Numbered from the stretch's first letter, positions 25,061 to 33,627 are shown. The stretch is 36,295 bases of DNA from Actinomycetes bacterium (GCA_021790675.1 JAJYGN010000002.1:1-36295); one strand, 5' to 3'. Numbers and translations: made by a program. Notes: generated by a model from the sequence alone, not told the origin.

Positions 25061-26148
25061 GCGACTTCGGCGTCTACGTCCACGTGCCCTTCTGCGCGCA
25101 CCGCTGCGACTACTGTGCCTTCGCTACCTACGCCGACCGCGACCAGCTGATGGACGACTACGTCGCGGCGGTGCGCGCCGAGATCGCCGCGCGTCGCGCC
25201 GACATGCCCGCGGTGACGTCGGTCTTCTTCGGCGGGGGCACACCATCGCGCCTGCCCGCGAGGGACCTAATCGCGATCCTGTCCGAGATCCCCCTCGCGC
25301 CCGGCGCCGAGGTGACCGTCGAGTGCAACCCCGAGGACGCGTCCTTCGAGCGACTCGCGGCCTATCGCGCCGGGGGAGTGACGCGCATGAGCTTCGGCAT
25401 CCAGTCCACGCGCCCCGCGGTGCTCGCCGACCTCGGGCGTCGCCACGGCACGGGCGCCCACGTCGAGGTGTCCGAGGCCGTCACGGCGGCCGGTTTCGCC
25501 ACGTGGAACATGGACCTCATCATCGGCTCGCGGGCGGAGAGCCTCGCCGACGTGGCCGCGACGCTCGGCGACCTCCTGGGACTCGAGCACCCGCCACCGC
25601 ACATCAGCTGCTACGCGCTCACCCCGGAGCCGGCGACCCCGCTCGGGCGCGATCCCTCGCGTCACCCTGACGAGGACGCCACCGCCGACGCCTATGACCT
25701 GGTGGGCGCGACCCTCGACGCGGCCGGATATCAGTGGGAAGAGATCTCCAACTGGGCGCGGCCGGGCCACGAGTGCCGCCACAACCACCTCTACTGGGAT
25801 CAGGGCGACTACGAGGGCTTCGGCTCTGCGGCGCACTCACATCGCCAGGGTCACCGGTACTGGAACGTGCGCACGCCCGAGCGTTACATCGCCGCGATCG
25901 TCGAAGGGCGCTCGCCGCGAGCCGGCGAGGAGTTTCTCGACGAGACGACGCGTCGCTTCGAGCACGACTCGCTCGCCCTGCGCACAACCACCGGCGTGCC
26001 GGTTGATGCCTTCGACTCGCTGGACGAGATCGCCCACCTGGTCGAGGTGGAGTCGGGTCGCGTCCACCTCGCGCCGCAGGGACGCCTCCTCGCCAACCAG
26101 GTCATCGTCCGCCTGAGGAGCGCAGACTCGTCCGGTAGCCTTGGCTGA
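25057..26148 (+). CDS. hemW: Radical SAM heme chaperone HemW
   Basis: A 363-residue radical SAM protein that binds heme and inserts it into target enzymes. The cluster motif is C13-AHR-C17-DY-C20-A-F22. The Phe after the third Cys separates HemW from the oxygen-independent coproporphyrinogen oxidase HemN, which has a fourth Cys there. GGGTPS, the SAM-binding segment, and MSFGIQS follow. The C-terminal HemN_C region contains RHNHLYWDQGDYEGFGSAAHS. GTG at 25057 overlaps the photolyase stop (GTGA). The final A of its stop is also the A of the glyS ATG (26148), and glyS has its own box inside the hemW 3' end. Confidence 0.94.
   Translation: MSDFGVYVHVPFCAHRCDYCAFATYADRDQLMDDYVAAVRAEIAARRADMPAVTSVFFGGGTPSRLPARDLIAILSEIPLAPGAEVTVECNPEDASFERLAAYRAGGVTRMSFGIQSTRPAVLADLGRRHGTGAHVEVSEAVTAAGFATWNMDLIIGSRAESLADVAATLGDLLGLEHPPPHISCYALTPEPATPLGRDPSRHPDEDATADAYDLVGATLDAAGYQWEEISNWARPGHECRHNHLYWDQGDYEGFGSAAHSHRQGHRYWNVRTPERYIAAIVEGRSPRAGEEFLDETTRRFEHDSLALRTTTGVPVDAFDSLDEIAHLVEVESGRVHLAPQGRLLANQVIVRLRSADSSGSLG
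26136..26141 (+). promoter_or_regulatory. Leaderless -10 box TAGCCT for glyS
   Basis: CCGGTAGCCT, six bases, ATG at 26148. It lies within the last codons of hemW, so glyS probably has its own leaderless transcript in addition to read-through. Confidence 0.5.
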
Positions 26149-27461
26149 TGGCTGAGCACGATTCCGGCGACGATCTCCTCGAAAAGATCACGAACCTGGC
26201 CAAGCGGCGGGGCTTCTTCTTCCCGTCGGCAGAGATCTACGGCGGATTCCGCTCCGCGTACGACTACGGCCCCCTCGGGGTCAACATGCTGCGTAACGTC
26301 AAGAACGCCTGGTGGCGCTCGATGGTCCAGTTGCGCGACGACATCGTCGGCATCGACGCGGCGATCCTCGGCCCGCCGGCGATTTGGGCCGCGTCGGGGC
26401 ATCTCGAGACCTTCACCGACCCCCTGGTGGACTGCAAGAAGTGCAAGGAGCGCTGGCGCGAGGACAAGATCGACGGGGTCTGTCCCAACTGCGGCTCGAC
26501 GGAGTTCACCGAGGCGCGCGCCTTCAACCTGATGTTCAAGACCCAGGCCGGCCCGGTCGAGGGCGAGGGCGCGACGGCGTACCTGCGCCCCGAGACCGCC
26601 CAGGGGATGTTCACCAACTTCGCCAACGTGCTCGCGACCACCCGGCGCAAGCCGCCCTTCGGCATCGCCCAGATCGGCAAGTCTTTCCGCAACGAGATCA
26701 CGCCGCAGAACTCCATCTTTCGCACCCGCGAGTTCGAGCAGATGGAGATGGAGTTTTTCGTCCCGCCCGCCGAGGCCGACACGTGGTACCGCTACTGGAT
26801 CGAGACGCGCCACCGCTGGTACCTCGAGCTGGGGATCGCTCCCGAGAAGTTGCGTCTCCACGAGCACGCCGCGGCCGATCTGTCGCACTACTCGCGCGGC
26901 ACCACCGACATCGAGTTCGACTTCCCGTGGGGATTCGACGAACTCGAGGGCATCGCGAACCGCGGCGACTACGACCTCACCCAGCACGCCAACGCCTCGG
27001 GCGTGCGCCTCGAGTACTTCGACCAGGCCAATAACGAGCGCTACGTGCCCTACGTCATCGAGCCAGCCGCCGGCGCGACGCGGGCCATGATGGCATTCCT
27101 GCTCGCGGCCTACGAGGAGGACGTGGTCGAGGGCGAGACGCGCAGCGTCCTGCGCCTGCACCCGCGCCTCGCTCCCTACCAGGTCGCGGTGCTGCCGCTA
27201 TCGAAGAAGCCCGACCTCGAGGGGCTCTCGCGCGAGGTGCTGGGACTGCTTCAGCCCCACGTGATGTGCGACTTCGACCTGACCCAGTCGATCGGGCGCC
27301 GTTACCGGCGCCAGGACGAGATCGGCACGCCGCTGTGCGTGACGATCGACTTCGACAGCCTCGAGGACCGCGCGGTGACCGTGCGAGACCGCGACACGAC
27401 CACTCAGACTCGCGTCGCCATCGACGATCTCGTGGCCACGGTCCTCACCCGCCTCGTCTAG
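26148..27461 (+). CDS. glyS: Glycine--tRNA ligase (dimeric, class II)
   Basis: A 437-residue alpha2-type GlyRS charging tRNA-Gly, the form found in actinobacteria, archaea and eukaryotes, not the two-subunit type. It starts with the typical FFFPSAEIYGGFRSAYDYGP (23-42). A zinc-binding insert uses C96, C99, C112 and C115. Class II motif 2 is IGKSFRNEITP with a following FRTREFEQMEMEFF. Motif 3 lies before the HTSAD anticodon-binding domain (PRLAPYQVAVLPL). The length is slightly shorter than many homologues but all domains are present. The ATG follows TAGCCT by six bases. The TAG stop shares a CTAG with the convergent MFS gene. Confidence 0.97.
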   Translation: MAEHDSGDDLLEKITNLAKRRGFFFPSAEIYGGFRSAYDYGPLGVNMLRNVKNAWWRSMVQLRDDIVGIDAAILGPPAIWAASGHLETFTDPLVDCKKCKERWREDKIDGVCPNCGSTEFTEARAFNLMFKTQAGPVEGEGATAYLRPETAQGMFTNFANVLATTRRKPPFGIAQIGKSFRNEITPQNSIFRTREFEQMEMEFFVPPAEADTWYRYWIETRHRWYLELGIAPEKLRLHEHAAADLSHYSRGTTDIEFDFPWGFDELEGIANRGDYDLTQHANASGVRLEYFDQANNERYVPYVIEPAAGATRAMMAFLLAAYEEDVVEGETRSVLRLHPRLAPYQVAVLPLSKKPDLEGLSREVLGLLQPHVMCDFDLTQSIGRRYRRQDEIGTPLCVTIDFDSLEDRAVTVRDRDTTTQTRVAIDDLVATVLTRLV

Positions 27462-28660
27462 GCGGGATCAAGTATCACGTGGGCGACCGCGACGGTTGAG
27501 TTGCGCGCACTCAGCGCCGGCACCACCATCGCCAGGCCCAGCGCGCCGCCCAGCCAGCAGTCGCCCGCCCAGCCGAAGTGCGCGTAGAGCGTCCCGGCGA
27601 AGAACGATCCCAGGGACGCGCCGGCGAAACAGTTGACCATGTAGGCGCTGTTGACCCGACTGCGCGCCTGCGGGCTCAACCCGTAGATGATCGACTGGTT
27701 GGTGATCTGCATGCCTTGCATCCCGGCGTCGAGCACGATCACGCCCAGGGCGAGCAGCCAGACGCTGTCGCGACCCAGCCAGAGGATCGCGAAAGAGCCG
27801 GTGATCAAGAAGGCCGCGACGATCGTCGCGGTGCGGCTGCGGGCGCGGTCGGCGAGGTGACCGGCGGCGTTGGCCGCGGTGATGCCGGCGACGCCGAAGA
27901 GACCGAACAGTCCGATCGTGGCGTTGGAGTAGTGAAAGGGGGCGCCGCTGAGGTGGAACGAGAGAGTCGTCCACAGCGTCGAGAGTGAGGCGAAGGCCAG
28001 CGCGCCGAACCAGGCGCGAAAGCGCAAGAGGGGCTGGGTGCGAAAGAGTTGCAGCGAACCGGCGACCGCCTGGGTGTAGGTGAGAGGAGGCCGCACCTGC
28101 TCTTCGGGCAGCACCCGAAACAAGACGAGGGCCATCACTGCGAGGACTGCCGCGGCGACCCAGTAGATCGAGCGCCAGCCCGCCACCTGGGCGAGGAGGC
28201 CGGACGCGGTGCGCGAGAGCAAGATGCCCGCGAGCAGGCCCGACATCACCCGCGCGATCGTGCGACCGCGCGAGGCCTCTGCGGCGAGGTCGGCCGCGAA
28301 AGGGACGATCATCTGGGTCCCTACCGACGTGAGGCCGATGAGTAGCGAGATCGCCGCGAAGGCAGCGAAAGATGTCGTCAGAGCCGCCAGAGCCATCGTT
28401 GCCGCCGCCAGGAGGAACATGAGAGCGATCAAGCGGCGCCGGCGCATCAGGTCGCCGAGGGGTACCACTAGAGCCAGTCCCACCGCGTAACCCGCCTGGG
28501 TGAACGTGACGAGTAGCGAGGCCGTGGCCGTGCCGACGTGGAAGTCGTGGCGAATCTGGTGCAGGACCGGCTGGAGGTAGTACAGGTTGGCGACCATGAC
28601 GCCGACGCCGACCGCCATGAGAAACGTCAGCGCGCCGGACAAGGGACGTGGTGAGGTCAT
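27458..28660 (-). CDS. MFS transporter, probable drug/metabolite efflux
   Basis: A 400-residue major facilitator protein with 12 predicted helices. The loop 2-3 signature GDLMRRRRLI and a later LADRARSRTATI (between helices 8 and 9) are visible, as is the MVANLYYLQPVLHQI opening common to proton-driven efflux MFS. The substrate is not predictable. It starts at ATG 28660, 19 bases after the stop of the thioesterase gene, so it is likely the last gene of an ABC exporter-thioesterase-MFS operon. No Shine-Dalgarno is evident. Its stop overlaps the glyS stop in CTAG. Confidence 0.9.
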   Translation of the reverse strand: MTSPRPLSGALTFLMAVGVGVMVANLYYLQPVLHQIRHDFHVGTATASLLVTFTQAGYAVGLALVVPLGDLMRRRRLIALMFLLAAATMALAALTTSFAAFAAISLLIGLTSVGTQMIVPFAADLAAEASRGRTIARVMSGLLAGILLSRTASGLLAQVAGWRSIYWVAAAVLAVMALVLFRVLPEEQVRPPLTYTQAVAGSLQLFRTQPLLRFRAWFGALAFASLSTLWTTLSFHLSGAPFHYSNATIGLFGLFGVAGITAANAAGHLADRARSRTATIVAAFLITGSFAILWLGRDSVWLLALGVIVLDAGMQGMQITNQSIIYGLSPQARSRVNSAYMVNCFAGASLGSFFAGTLYAHFGWAGDCWLGGALGLAMVVPALSARNSTVAVAHVILDPA

Positions 28661-28679
28661 AGGTCGTCGGTGCCGAGCG

Positions 28680-29117
28680 CTAGTGGTCGCTCGACGCGTC
28701 GGGGCGAGACGAGGGGAGTGAATAGGTCACCTGCGCTTTGGCGACAAGGTGGTGATGCCCCCTCGAGAACAGCTCGACGTCGACCACGGCGAGTTTGCGG
28801 CCGAGCTTGAGGAGTCGACCGCGCGACATGAGATCTGTCTCGAGGTCGGGCTTGCGCAGGAAGTCGATGTGCAGGCTGGTCGTGACCGCGAGGAGCACGG
28901 CGCCCACCTCGGCGAGCACCGCCATCCAGGCCGTCGTGTCGGCCAGCATCATCATGACCGGGCCCGACAGTGTGCCCCCGGGACGCCCGTGCCGGCTCGA
29001 GACCTCGAGGCTGCACAGTACCTCGGCTTCGCCGACGGATTCGACGCGGGGAACCTCGTTGTCGGGAAAGGCGGCGGTGAGGATGTTTTCGAGTTCGGAC
29101 GCGGTCAGACGAGGCAT
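28680..29117 (-). CDS. Hotdog-fold thioesterase (PaaI-like)
   Basis: A 145-residue PaaI/YiiD-type hotdog protein likely hydrolysing acyl- or aryl-CoA. The family core is seen as RPGGTLSGPVMMMLADTTAWM, carrying the Gly-Gly and the catalytic-position Asp of the long helix, and TTSLHIDFLRKP, the conserved strand. The PaaI HGG is altered to PGG, so catalytic efficiency or substrate may differ. ATG at 29117 overlaps the stop of the ABC permease gene (TGATG), indicating coupled translation with an exporter. Long upstream in-frame codons belong to the permease region and were excluded. Confidence 0.85.
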   Translation of the reverse strand: MPRLTASELENILTAAFPDNEVPRVESVGEAEVLCSLEVSSRHGRPGGTLSGPVMMMLADTTAWMAVLAEVGAVLLAVTTSLHIDFLRKPDLETDLMSRGRLLKLGRKLAVVDVELFSRGHHHLVAKAQVTYSLPSSRPDASSDH

Positions 29118-29890
29118 CAGTCCACGCGTCGATAGGCCCGAGTGGCGAGCGGCGCGAGCACCACCACGAGGCCGATCGCCCAGAGAATCGAGAGCCAGGC
29201 GGCGCCCCCGATTGGCGTGCCGTTCATCAGTCCGCGCACGGCCAACGCGGCCTGGGTGACGGGCTGGTTGCGCGCGAAGGGCTGCAGCCACGAAGGCATT
29301 TTTTGGATCTGCACGAAGATGGCCGAGGCGAAGGTGATGGGAAAGATGATGGGAAACGTCATAGCCTGGGCGGTTTCGGAGTTGGGGGCGACGAGGCCGA
29401 CGAAGGCGAAGCCCCACGAGATGCAGTAGGCGAAGAAGAGCATCAGCAGGCACGCGGCCACGTAGTGCAGGGGCGACCCGTGGGGGCGAAATCCGACGGA
29501 GAAGCCCACGAGCGAGATGACGATCAGGACGACGACGTTGCGTACGAGGTCCGACACCGTGCGCCCGGCGAGTACCGCCATGCGGGCCATGGGCAGGGCC
29601 TTGAAGCGCTCGATCAGTCCGCGCTGGAGGTCCTCGGCCAGACCGATCGCGGTGCCGATGGCGCCAAAGATTGTCGTCTGGACCAAGATGCCCGGGATCA
29701 GGTAGTTGACGTAGGGGCCCTTAACGCTGATCGACCCGCCGAAGACGTAGCGAAAGAGCAGCACGAACATGATCGGCTGGACGAGCAGGAAGACGAAGGT
29801 GACCGGCGTGCGAACGATGGCGAGCAGGTCACGTTGGGCCATGACGAGCGTGTCACTCACGGCCCAGCGCGGAGAGGTGGGGCGACTCAT
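29117..29890 (-). CDS. ABC-2 type exporter permease (DrrB-like)
   Basis: A 257-residue membrane protein with six hydrophobic segments and the ABC-2 signature FPIIFPITFASAIFV. The N-terminal MAQRDLLAIVRTPVTFVFLLVQP and the central GLIERFKALPMARMAVLAGR match the daunorubicin-resistance DrrB group. It pairs with the ATPase encoded just upstream; the start ATG overlaps the ATPase stop (ATGA). The pair would export a hydrophobic compound or drug; the cargo is not indicated. Confidence 0.93.
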   Translation of the reverse strand: MSRPTSPRWAVSDTLVMAQRDLLAIVRTPVTFVFLLVQPIMFVLLFRYVFGGSISVKGPYVNYLIPGILVQTTIFGAIGTAIGLAEDLQRGLIERFKALPMARMAVLAGRTVSDLVRNVVVLIVISLVGFSVGFRPHGSPLHYVAACLLMLFFAYCISWGFAFVGLVAPNSETAQAMTFPIIFPITFASAIFVQIQKMPSWLQPFARNQPVTQAALAVRGLMNGTPIGGAAWLSILWAIGLVVVLAPLATRAYRRVD

Positions 29891-30885
29891 GCGGGCTCCT
29901 TCTGGCTGCGACTTCGACGGGCCGGCTCGGCGGCCGAGCCGGCCTCGGCCCGGTGCCCGGTCAGGGAGAGGAAGACGTCATCGAGGCTCGGCTCGCGCAG
30001 CGCTAGACCCGCGACTTCGAGGCTGGCCCCGTCGAGACGGCGTAGCGCCTCGGCCGCGACGGCCGGACCATCGTTCACCGTCAATTCGAGCACGGTGCCC
30101 TCGATGTTGGAGAAGGTCGCACTGAGACTGGCGAGCAGTTCACGTGCAGCGGCGGCGTCCTGGGTGGAGGTAAGGCGTAGTTCGAGCACGGTCGTGCCCA
30201 GGCGGGCTTTTAACTCCTGGGAGGTCCCTTCGGCGATGATGTGCCCGTGGTCGAGCACGACGAGCTGGCGGGCCAGCCGGTCGGCCTCTTCCAGGTACTG
30301 CGTGGTCAGTAGCACCGTCACTCCGCGCTGGGTCAACCCTTCGATGATGGCCCAAAGGTCCTGACGGCTCTGGGGGTCGAGGCCGGTCGTGGGCTCGTCC
30401 AGGAAGAGGATCGGCGGGTCGGCGACCAGGGCCGCCGCGAGATCGAGGCGCCGGCGCATGCCGCCCGAGTAGGTCTTCGCCGAGCGATTCGCCGCGTCGG
30501 CGAGCCCGAACTCGCCCAGGAGCTCGCGGCTGCGCGACGAGGCGAGGGCTTTTTCCAGGTGGTTGAGCCGGCCCACCATGCGTAGGTTCTCGAATCCGGT
30601 CAAGTTCTCGTCGACCGTGGCGAATTGGCCCGCGAGGCCAATGCTTTGGCGCACGCGCTGGGGATCCAGCTCGACGTCGATGCCATTCACCGTGGCGCTG
30701 CCCGAGCTGGGCGTGAGGATAGTCGACAAGATGCGAATCATCGTGGTCTTGCCGGAACCGTTGGGACCGAGCAGTCCGAAGACCTCTCCGCGCGGCACCC
30801 GCAGGGTTACTCCATCGAGGGCGCGTACGTCGCCGTCTTTGAAGGTGCGCACGATGTCGAGGGTCTCGACGGCGAAATCATTCAT
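29887..30885 (-). CDS. ABC transporter ATPase (DrrA-like)
   Basis: A 332-residue ATPase subunit of a DrrA-type exporter. Walker A GPNGSGKTT is at 40-48, the signature YSGGMRRR at 139-146, and Walker B ILFLDEP at 159-165, then TTGLDPQSRQDLW with the D-loop. The C-terminal 80 residues contain the DUF4162-like extension common to DrrA, ending in a basic tail (RRSRSQKEPA). ATG at 30885 follows a TAGACT box by six bases. It diverges from dnaG, and the gene heads the exporter-thioesterase-MFS operon. Confidence 0.95.
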   Translation of the reverse strand: MNDFAVETLDIVRTFKDGDVRALDGVTLRVPRGEVFGLLGPNGSGKTTMIRILSTILTPSSGSATVNGIDVELDPQRVRQSIGLAGQFATVDENLTGFENLRMVGRLNHLEKALASSRSRELLGEFGLADAANRSAKTYSGGMRRRLDLAAALVADPPILFLDEPTTGLDPQSRQDLWAIIEGLTQRGVTVLLTTQYLEEADRLARQLVVLDHGHIIAEGTSQELKARLGTTVLELRLTSTQDAAAARELLASLSATFSNIEGTVLELTVNDGPAVAAEALRRLDGASLEVAGLALREPSLDDVFLSLTGHRAEAGSAAEPARRSRSQKEPA

Positions 30886-30891
30886 GTCGGC

Positions 30892-30897
30892 AGTCTA
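30892..30897 (-). promoter_or_regulatory. Leaderless -10 box TAGACT for the ABC exporter operon
   Basis: TAGACT on the minus strand, six bases, ATG at 30885. It is 36 bases from the opposing dnaG box. Confidence 0.5.
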
Positions 30898-30933
30898 GGA
30901 AGGAGGATTGGTCGCCTTGTTCAAACGAGGCGG

Positions 30934-30939
30934 TACCTT
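30934..30939 (+). promoter_or_regulatory. Leaderless -10 box TACCTT for dnaG
   Basis: CGGTACCTT, six bases, ATG at 30946. The downstream sigma-like gene would be on the same transcript. Confidence 0.5.
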
Positions 30940-30945
30940 ACGAGC

Positions 30946-32760
30946 ATGGCGATTTCGGACGACGACATAGCGCAGGTGCGCGCTGCCACCGATATCGTCG
31001 CGCTGATCTCCGAGCACGTAGCCCTGAAGAAGTCGGGCCGACGCTGGAGCGGCCTGTGCCCGTTCCATGGCGAGAAGACCCCCTCGTTCTCGGTCAACGC
31101 CGAAGAGGGCCGCTACTACTGCTTTGGCTGTCGGGCCTCGGGTGACGCGATCACCTTCGTGCGCGAGATCCAGCACCTGGACTTCATCGACGCGCTGCGT
31201 CAGCTGGCCGAACGTGCGGGCATCGAACTGCACGAGGACGCCAACGCCACCAAGGCTCGCAAGGAGCGCCAGGAGCTGCTCGGCACCATGGAGTCGGCCG
31301 TCGAGTGGTATCACCAGCGCCTCCTCTCGGGTTCCGACGCGCGAGCCGCGCGGGACTACTTGCGCGGTCGCGGCATTGACGGCGACGTCGCGCGTCGCTT
31401 CAAGCTCGGTTGGGCGCCCGACGAGTGGGACGCCCTGACCAAGGCGCTCAATCTCAACGAGCGCCAGCTCATTGGAACGGGCTTGGGATTTGTCAACAAG
31501 CGTGACCGTCGCCAGGACGCCTTGCGCGCGCGTATCATCTTTCCCATCTTCGACACCTCGGGCAAAGCCATCGCCGTGGGCGGGCGAATCCTCCCGCCGG
31601 CGCCCGGATCGGCCGAGCCCGAGCGCCACGAGGCCAAGTACAAGAACTCGCCGGAGACGACGATCTACTCCAAGCGCCGCACGCTCTACGGGCTCAATTG
31701 GGCTAAGGACGAGATCATTCGCTCCGGCGAGATCATCGTGTGCGAGGGCTACACCGATGTCATCGCGTTCTTCGGCGCCGGGCTCGAGCGGGCGGTAGCG
31801 ACCTGCGGCACCGCCCTCGGCGAGGATCACTTTCGCACGATGAAGAACTTCGCGTCGCGTATCGTTCTCGCCTACGACGCCGACGCGGCGGGTCAGAGCG
31901 CGGCGGCCTCGGTGTACCAGTGGGAGAAGCAGCATCAGGTCGACGTCTTCGTGGCACGTCTGCCGCGCGGCAGCGATCCGGCGGACCTCGCGCGAAAGGA
32001 TCCCGCAGCGTTGCGTGCGGCGGTGGCGGACGCGCTGCCGTTCCTGCAGTTCCGACTCGAACGAGTGCTCGACGCCGCGTCCTTGGCCACCGCCGAGGGT
32101 CGCGCTCGCGCCGCCGACGCGGCGATGGTCGTGATCGCCGAGCACCCCAACGACCTGGTGCGTGACCAGTACGTGATGACGGTGGCGGATCGCCTGCGCG
32201 TCGAAGCCAACGTGCTGCGTACCGGGGTCGAGGCGGTGCGCCGTGGTGAGACGCCGGCTCCGGCGCCGCGTCGGGTCGCGCGTGAGGGCGGATCGATGCC
32301 GCGCCCGGCGCTCGAGGCGCTTCGACTCCTCGTGCACCAGCGCGACCTTGTCGAGGGACGACTGATTCCCGCGATGTTCGACAACGAGGTTCAACGCGAC
32401 GTCTTCGAGGTGCTGGCGACGGAGAGTCAGGTCTCGACCGTCGTCGACCAGCTGACCGCGCGCGGCGACGTCGACGCCGCCGATTTACTGGCACGCCTCG
32501 TGGTCGATGATCTGGGCCGCGTCTACAGCGCGGACGACGCGGCGGCCGTGATCGCCCAACTGCTGCGCGGAGCCGCCCAGAGGGAGCTGCGCGAGATCGA
32601 GCGCGACCTTCGTAGCGGTGCGATGTCTCCCCAGGACGTGCACGTGACGGTGCGCGACGTCAAGGAGCGCCTGCTTGCGCTCGACGGCGATCAAGGAGCG
32701 GCCGCCGAAGTGGATCTGCGTGAGTGGCTCACGTCACGCCGCGGCGCGGCTCGCCCGTGA
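30946..32760 (+). CDS. dnaG: DNA primase
   Basis: A 604-residue primase making RNA primers at the replication fork. The zinc ribbon uses C38, H41, C59 and C62 (CPFH...CFGC). The catalytic TOPRIM core has EGYTDV (267-272) and YDADAAG with D311 and D313 for metals. The C-terminal helicase-binding domain is helical and divergent, as usual. ATG at 30946 follows a TACCTT box; in-frame codons before it fall in the ABC promoter region. Its TGA overlaps the GTG of the sigma-like gene (GTGA). In many bacteria dnaG precedes rpoD in the macromolecular-synthesis operon; here it precedes a smaller, divergent factor. Confidence 0.97.
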   Translation: MAISDDDIAQVRAATDIVALISEHVALKKSGRRWSGLCPFHGEKTPSFSVNAEEGRYYCFGCRASGDAITFVREIQHLDFIDALRQLAERAGIELHEDANATKARKERQELLGTMESAVEWYHQRLLSGSDARAARDYLRGRGIDGDVARRFKLGWAPDEWDALTKALNLNERQLIGTGLGFVNKRDRRQDALRARIIFPIFDTSGKAIAVGGRILPPAPGSAEPERHEAKYKNSPETTIYSKRRTLYGLNWAKDEIIRSGEIIVCEGYTDVIAFFGAGLERAVATCGTALGEDHFRTMKNFASRIVLAYDADAAGQSAAASVYQWEKQHQVDVFVARLPRGSDPADLARKDPAALRAAVADALPFLQFRLERVLDAASLATAEGRARAADAAMVVIAEHPNDLVRDQYVMTVADRLRVEANVLRTGVEAVRRGETPAPAPRRVAREGGSMPRPALEALRLLVHQRDLVEGRLIPAMFDNEVQRDVFEVLATESQVSTVVDQLTARGDVDAADLLARLVVDDLGRVYSADDAAAVIAQLLRGAAQRELREIERDLRSGAMSPQDVHVTVRDVKERLLALDGDQGAAAEVDLREWLTSRRGAARP

Positions 32761-33587
32761 CGTCACGCGTCGGGGGTCTCGAGATCCTTCCGCCACTCAG
32801 CGTGGACGAGGAGCGCCAGCTCTATCCCGTGATCACACGCGGTCGTGAGGCTGCGCGTCAGCTTTCCGACGGTTCGCTTGACGTTGCTCAGCGTCGACGC
32901 CTCGCGCGCCAGCGTCAGGCCGGCCAGGAGGCTGAGCTGCGCCTGCTCCAGGCGACGTGCGGACTGGTGCGCACCCGCGTGCACGAGCGCGGCTATCGAT
33001 TCGGCAACGAGGAACTCGAGGCGGCCGGGGTCGAGGGACTTGCCAACGCCCTGCGCCGCTTCGACCCCGAACGGGGAGTGCGCTTCGCGACGTACGCCAA
33101 CTACTGGATCGTGAAGCTGGTGAATCAGGCGATTCAACACCAGGTCGGCCTCAGCGACTCAGAAATGCGCCGGGTGCTGGCCCTGGAGAAGCTGCAGCGG
33201 ACGCATCCGGAGACGACGTACACGCCACGCGAGGTCGCCCGAGAGTTGAAGATCCCGCTCGAGCGCGCGCGCGACGTGATCGCGAGCGCGCGCGACATCA
33301 ACGCGCGCCGATATGAACCCATGGCCTTCTTCGACGACACGGAATTGCACGAACCTCCGGCCCTCGACGATGCGCCGGCGTGGGTGATCGGGGCGCTGAA
33401 GCGCCTCTGCGGGGAGGATTTCAACGCCTTTTGGCAGCACTCGTTTCGCACCACGTCACTCGAGGAGTTGGCGCGGGCCAGGGGGATCACCCGCCAGGGC
33501 ATGGCCAAACGACTTGAGCGCTGCCGCGCGGCAGTTCGCGCGAGTGATGAGGCCCAGCGCCTCCAGGACTGGTTCGACCGCCAGTAG
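32757..33587 (+). CDS. Divergent sigma-70 family factor (RpoD position)
   Basis: A 276-residue sigma-like protein. Region 2 occupies about 61-127 (LRLLQATCGLVRTRV ... FDPERGVRFATYANYWIVK), a region 3-like helical stretch about 135-180, and region 4 a helix-turn-helix at 232-262 (TSLEELARARGITRQGMAK). It lacks region 1.1 and the long non-conserved region of RpoD. Compared with E. coli sigma-70, the -10-contact residues F427, Y430 and W434 are kept (F110, Y113, W117). W433 is Tyr (116), Q437 is Lys (120) and T440 is Asn (123). The -35 recognition helix TRERIRQIE is changed to TRQGMAKRLE. It could therefore be an alternative or accessory sigma with altered specificity. The GTG overlaps the dnaG stop, so it is coupled to primase. 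tRNA-Asn follows 40 bases on. Confidence 0.85.
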   Translation: MTSRVGGLEILPPLSVDEERQLYPVITRGREAARQLSDGSLDVAQRRRLARQRQAGQEAELRLLQATCGLVRTRVHERGYRFGNEELEAAGVEGLANALRRFDPERGVRFATYANYWIVKLVNQAIQHQVGLSDSEMRRVLALEKLQRTHPETTYTPREVARELKIPLERARDVIASARDINARRYEPMAFFDDTELHEPPALDDAPAWVIGALKRLCGEDFNAFWQHSFRTTSLEELARARGITRQGMAKRLERCRAAVRASDEAQRLQDWFDRQ

Positions 33588-33603
33588 GTCGGAACCGTGG
33601 TGC

Positions 33604-33609
33604 TAGAGT
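33604..33609 (+). promoter_or_regulatory. Candidate -10 box TAGAGT for tRNA-Asn
   Basis: TAGAGT, 18 bases before the mature 5' end of tRNA-Asn. No clear -35 element; a weak call. Confidence 0.3.
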
Positions 33610-33627
33610 TGCCATGCTTTCATTCAT

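Noticed and set aside
30895-32394. 499-codon antisense ORF within dnaG
   Set aside because: A shadow of dnaG with no recognisable domain; the primase motifs are on the other strand.
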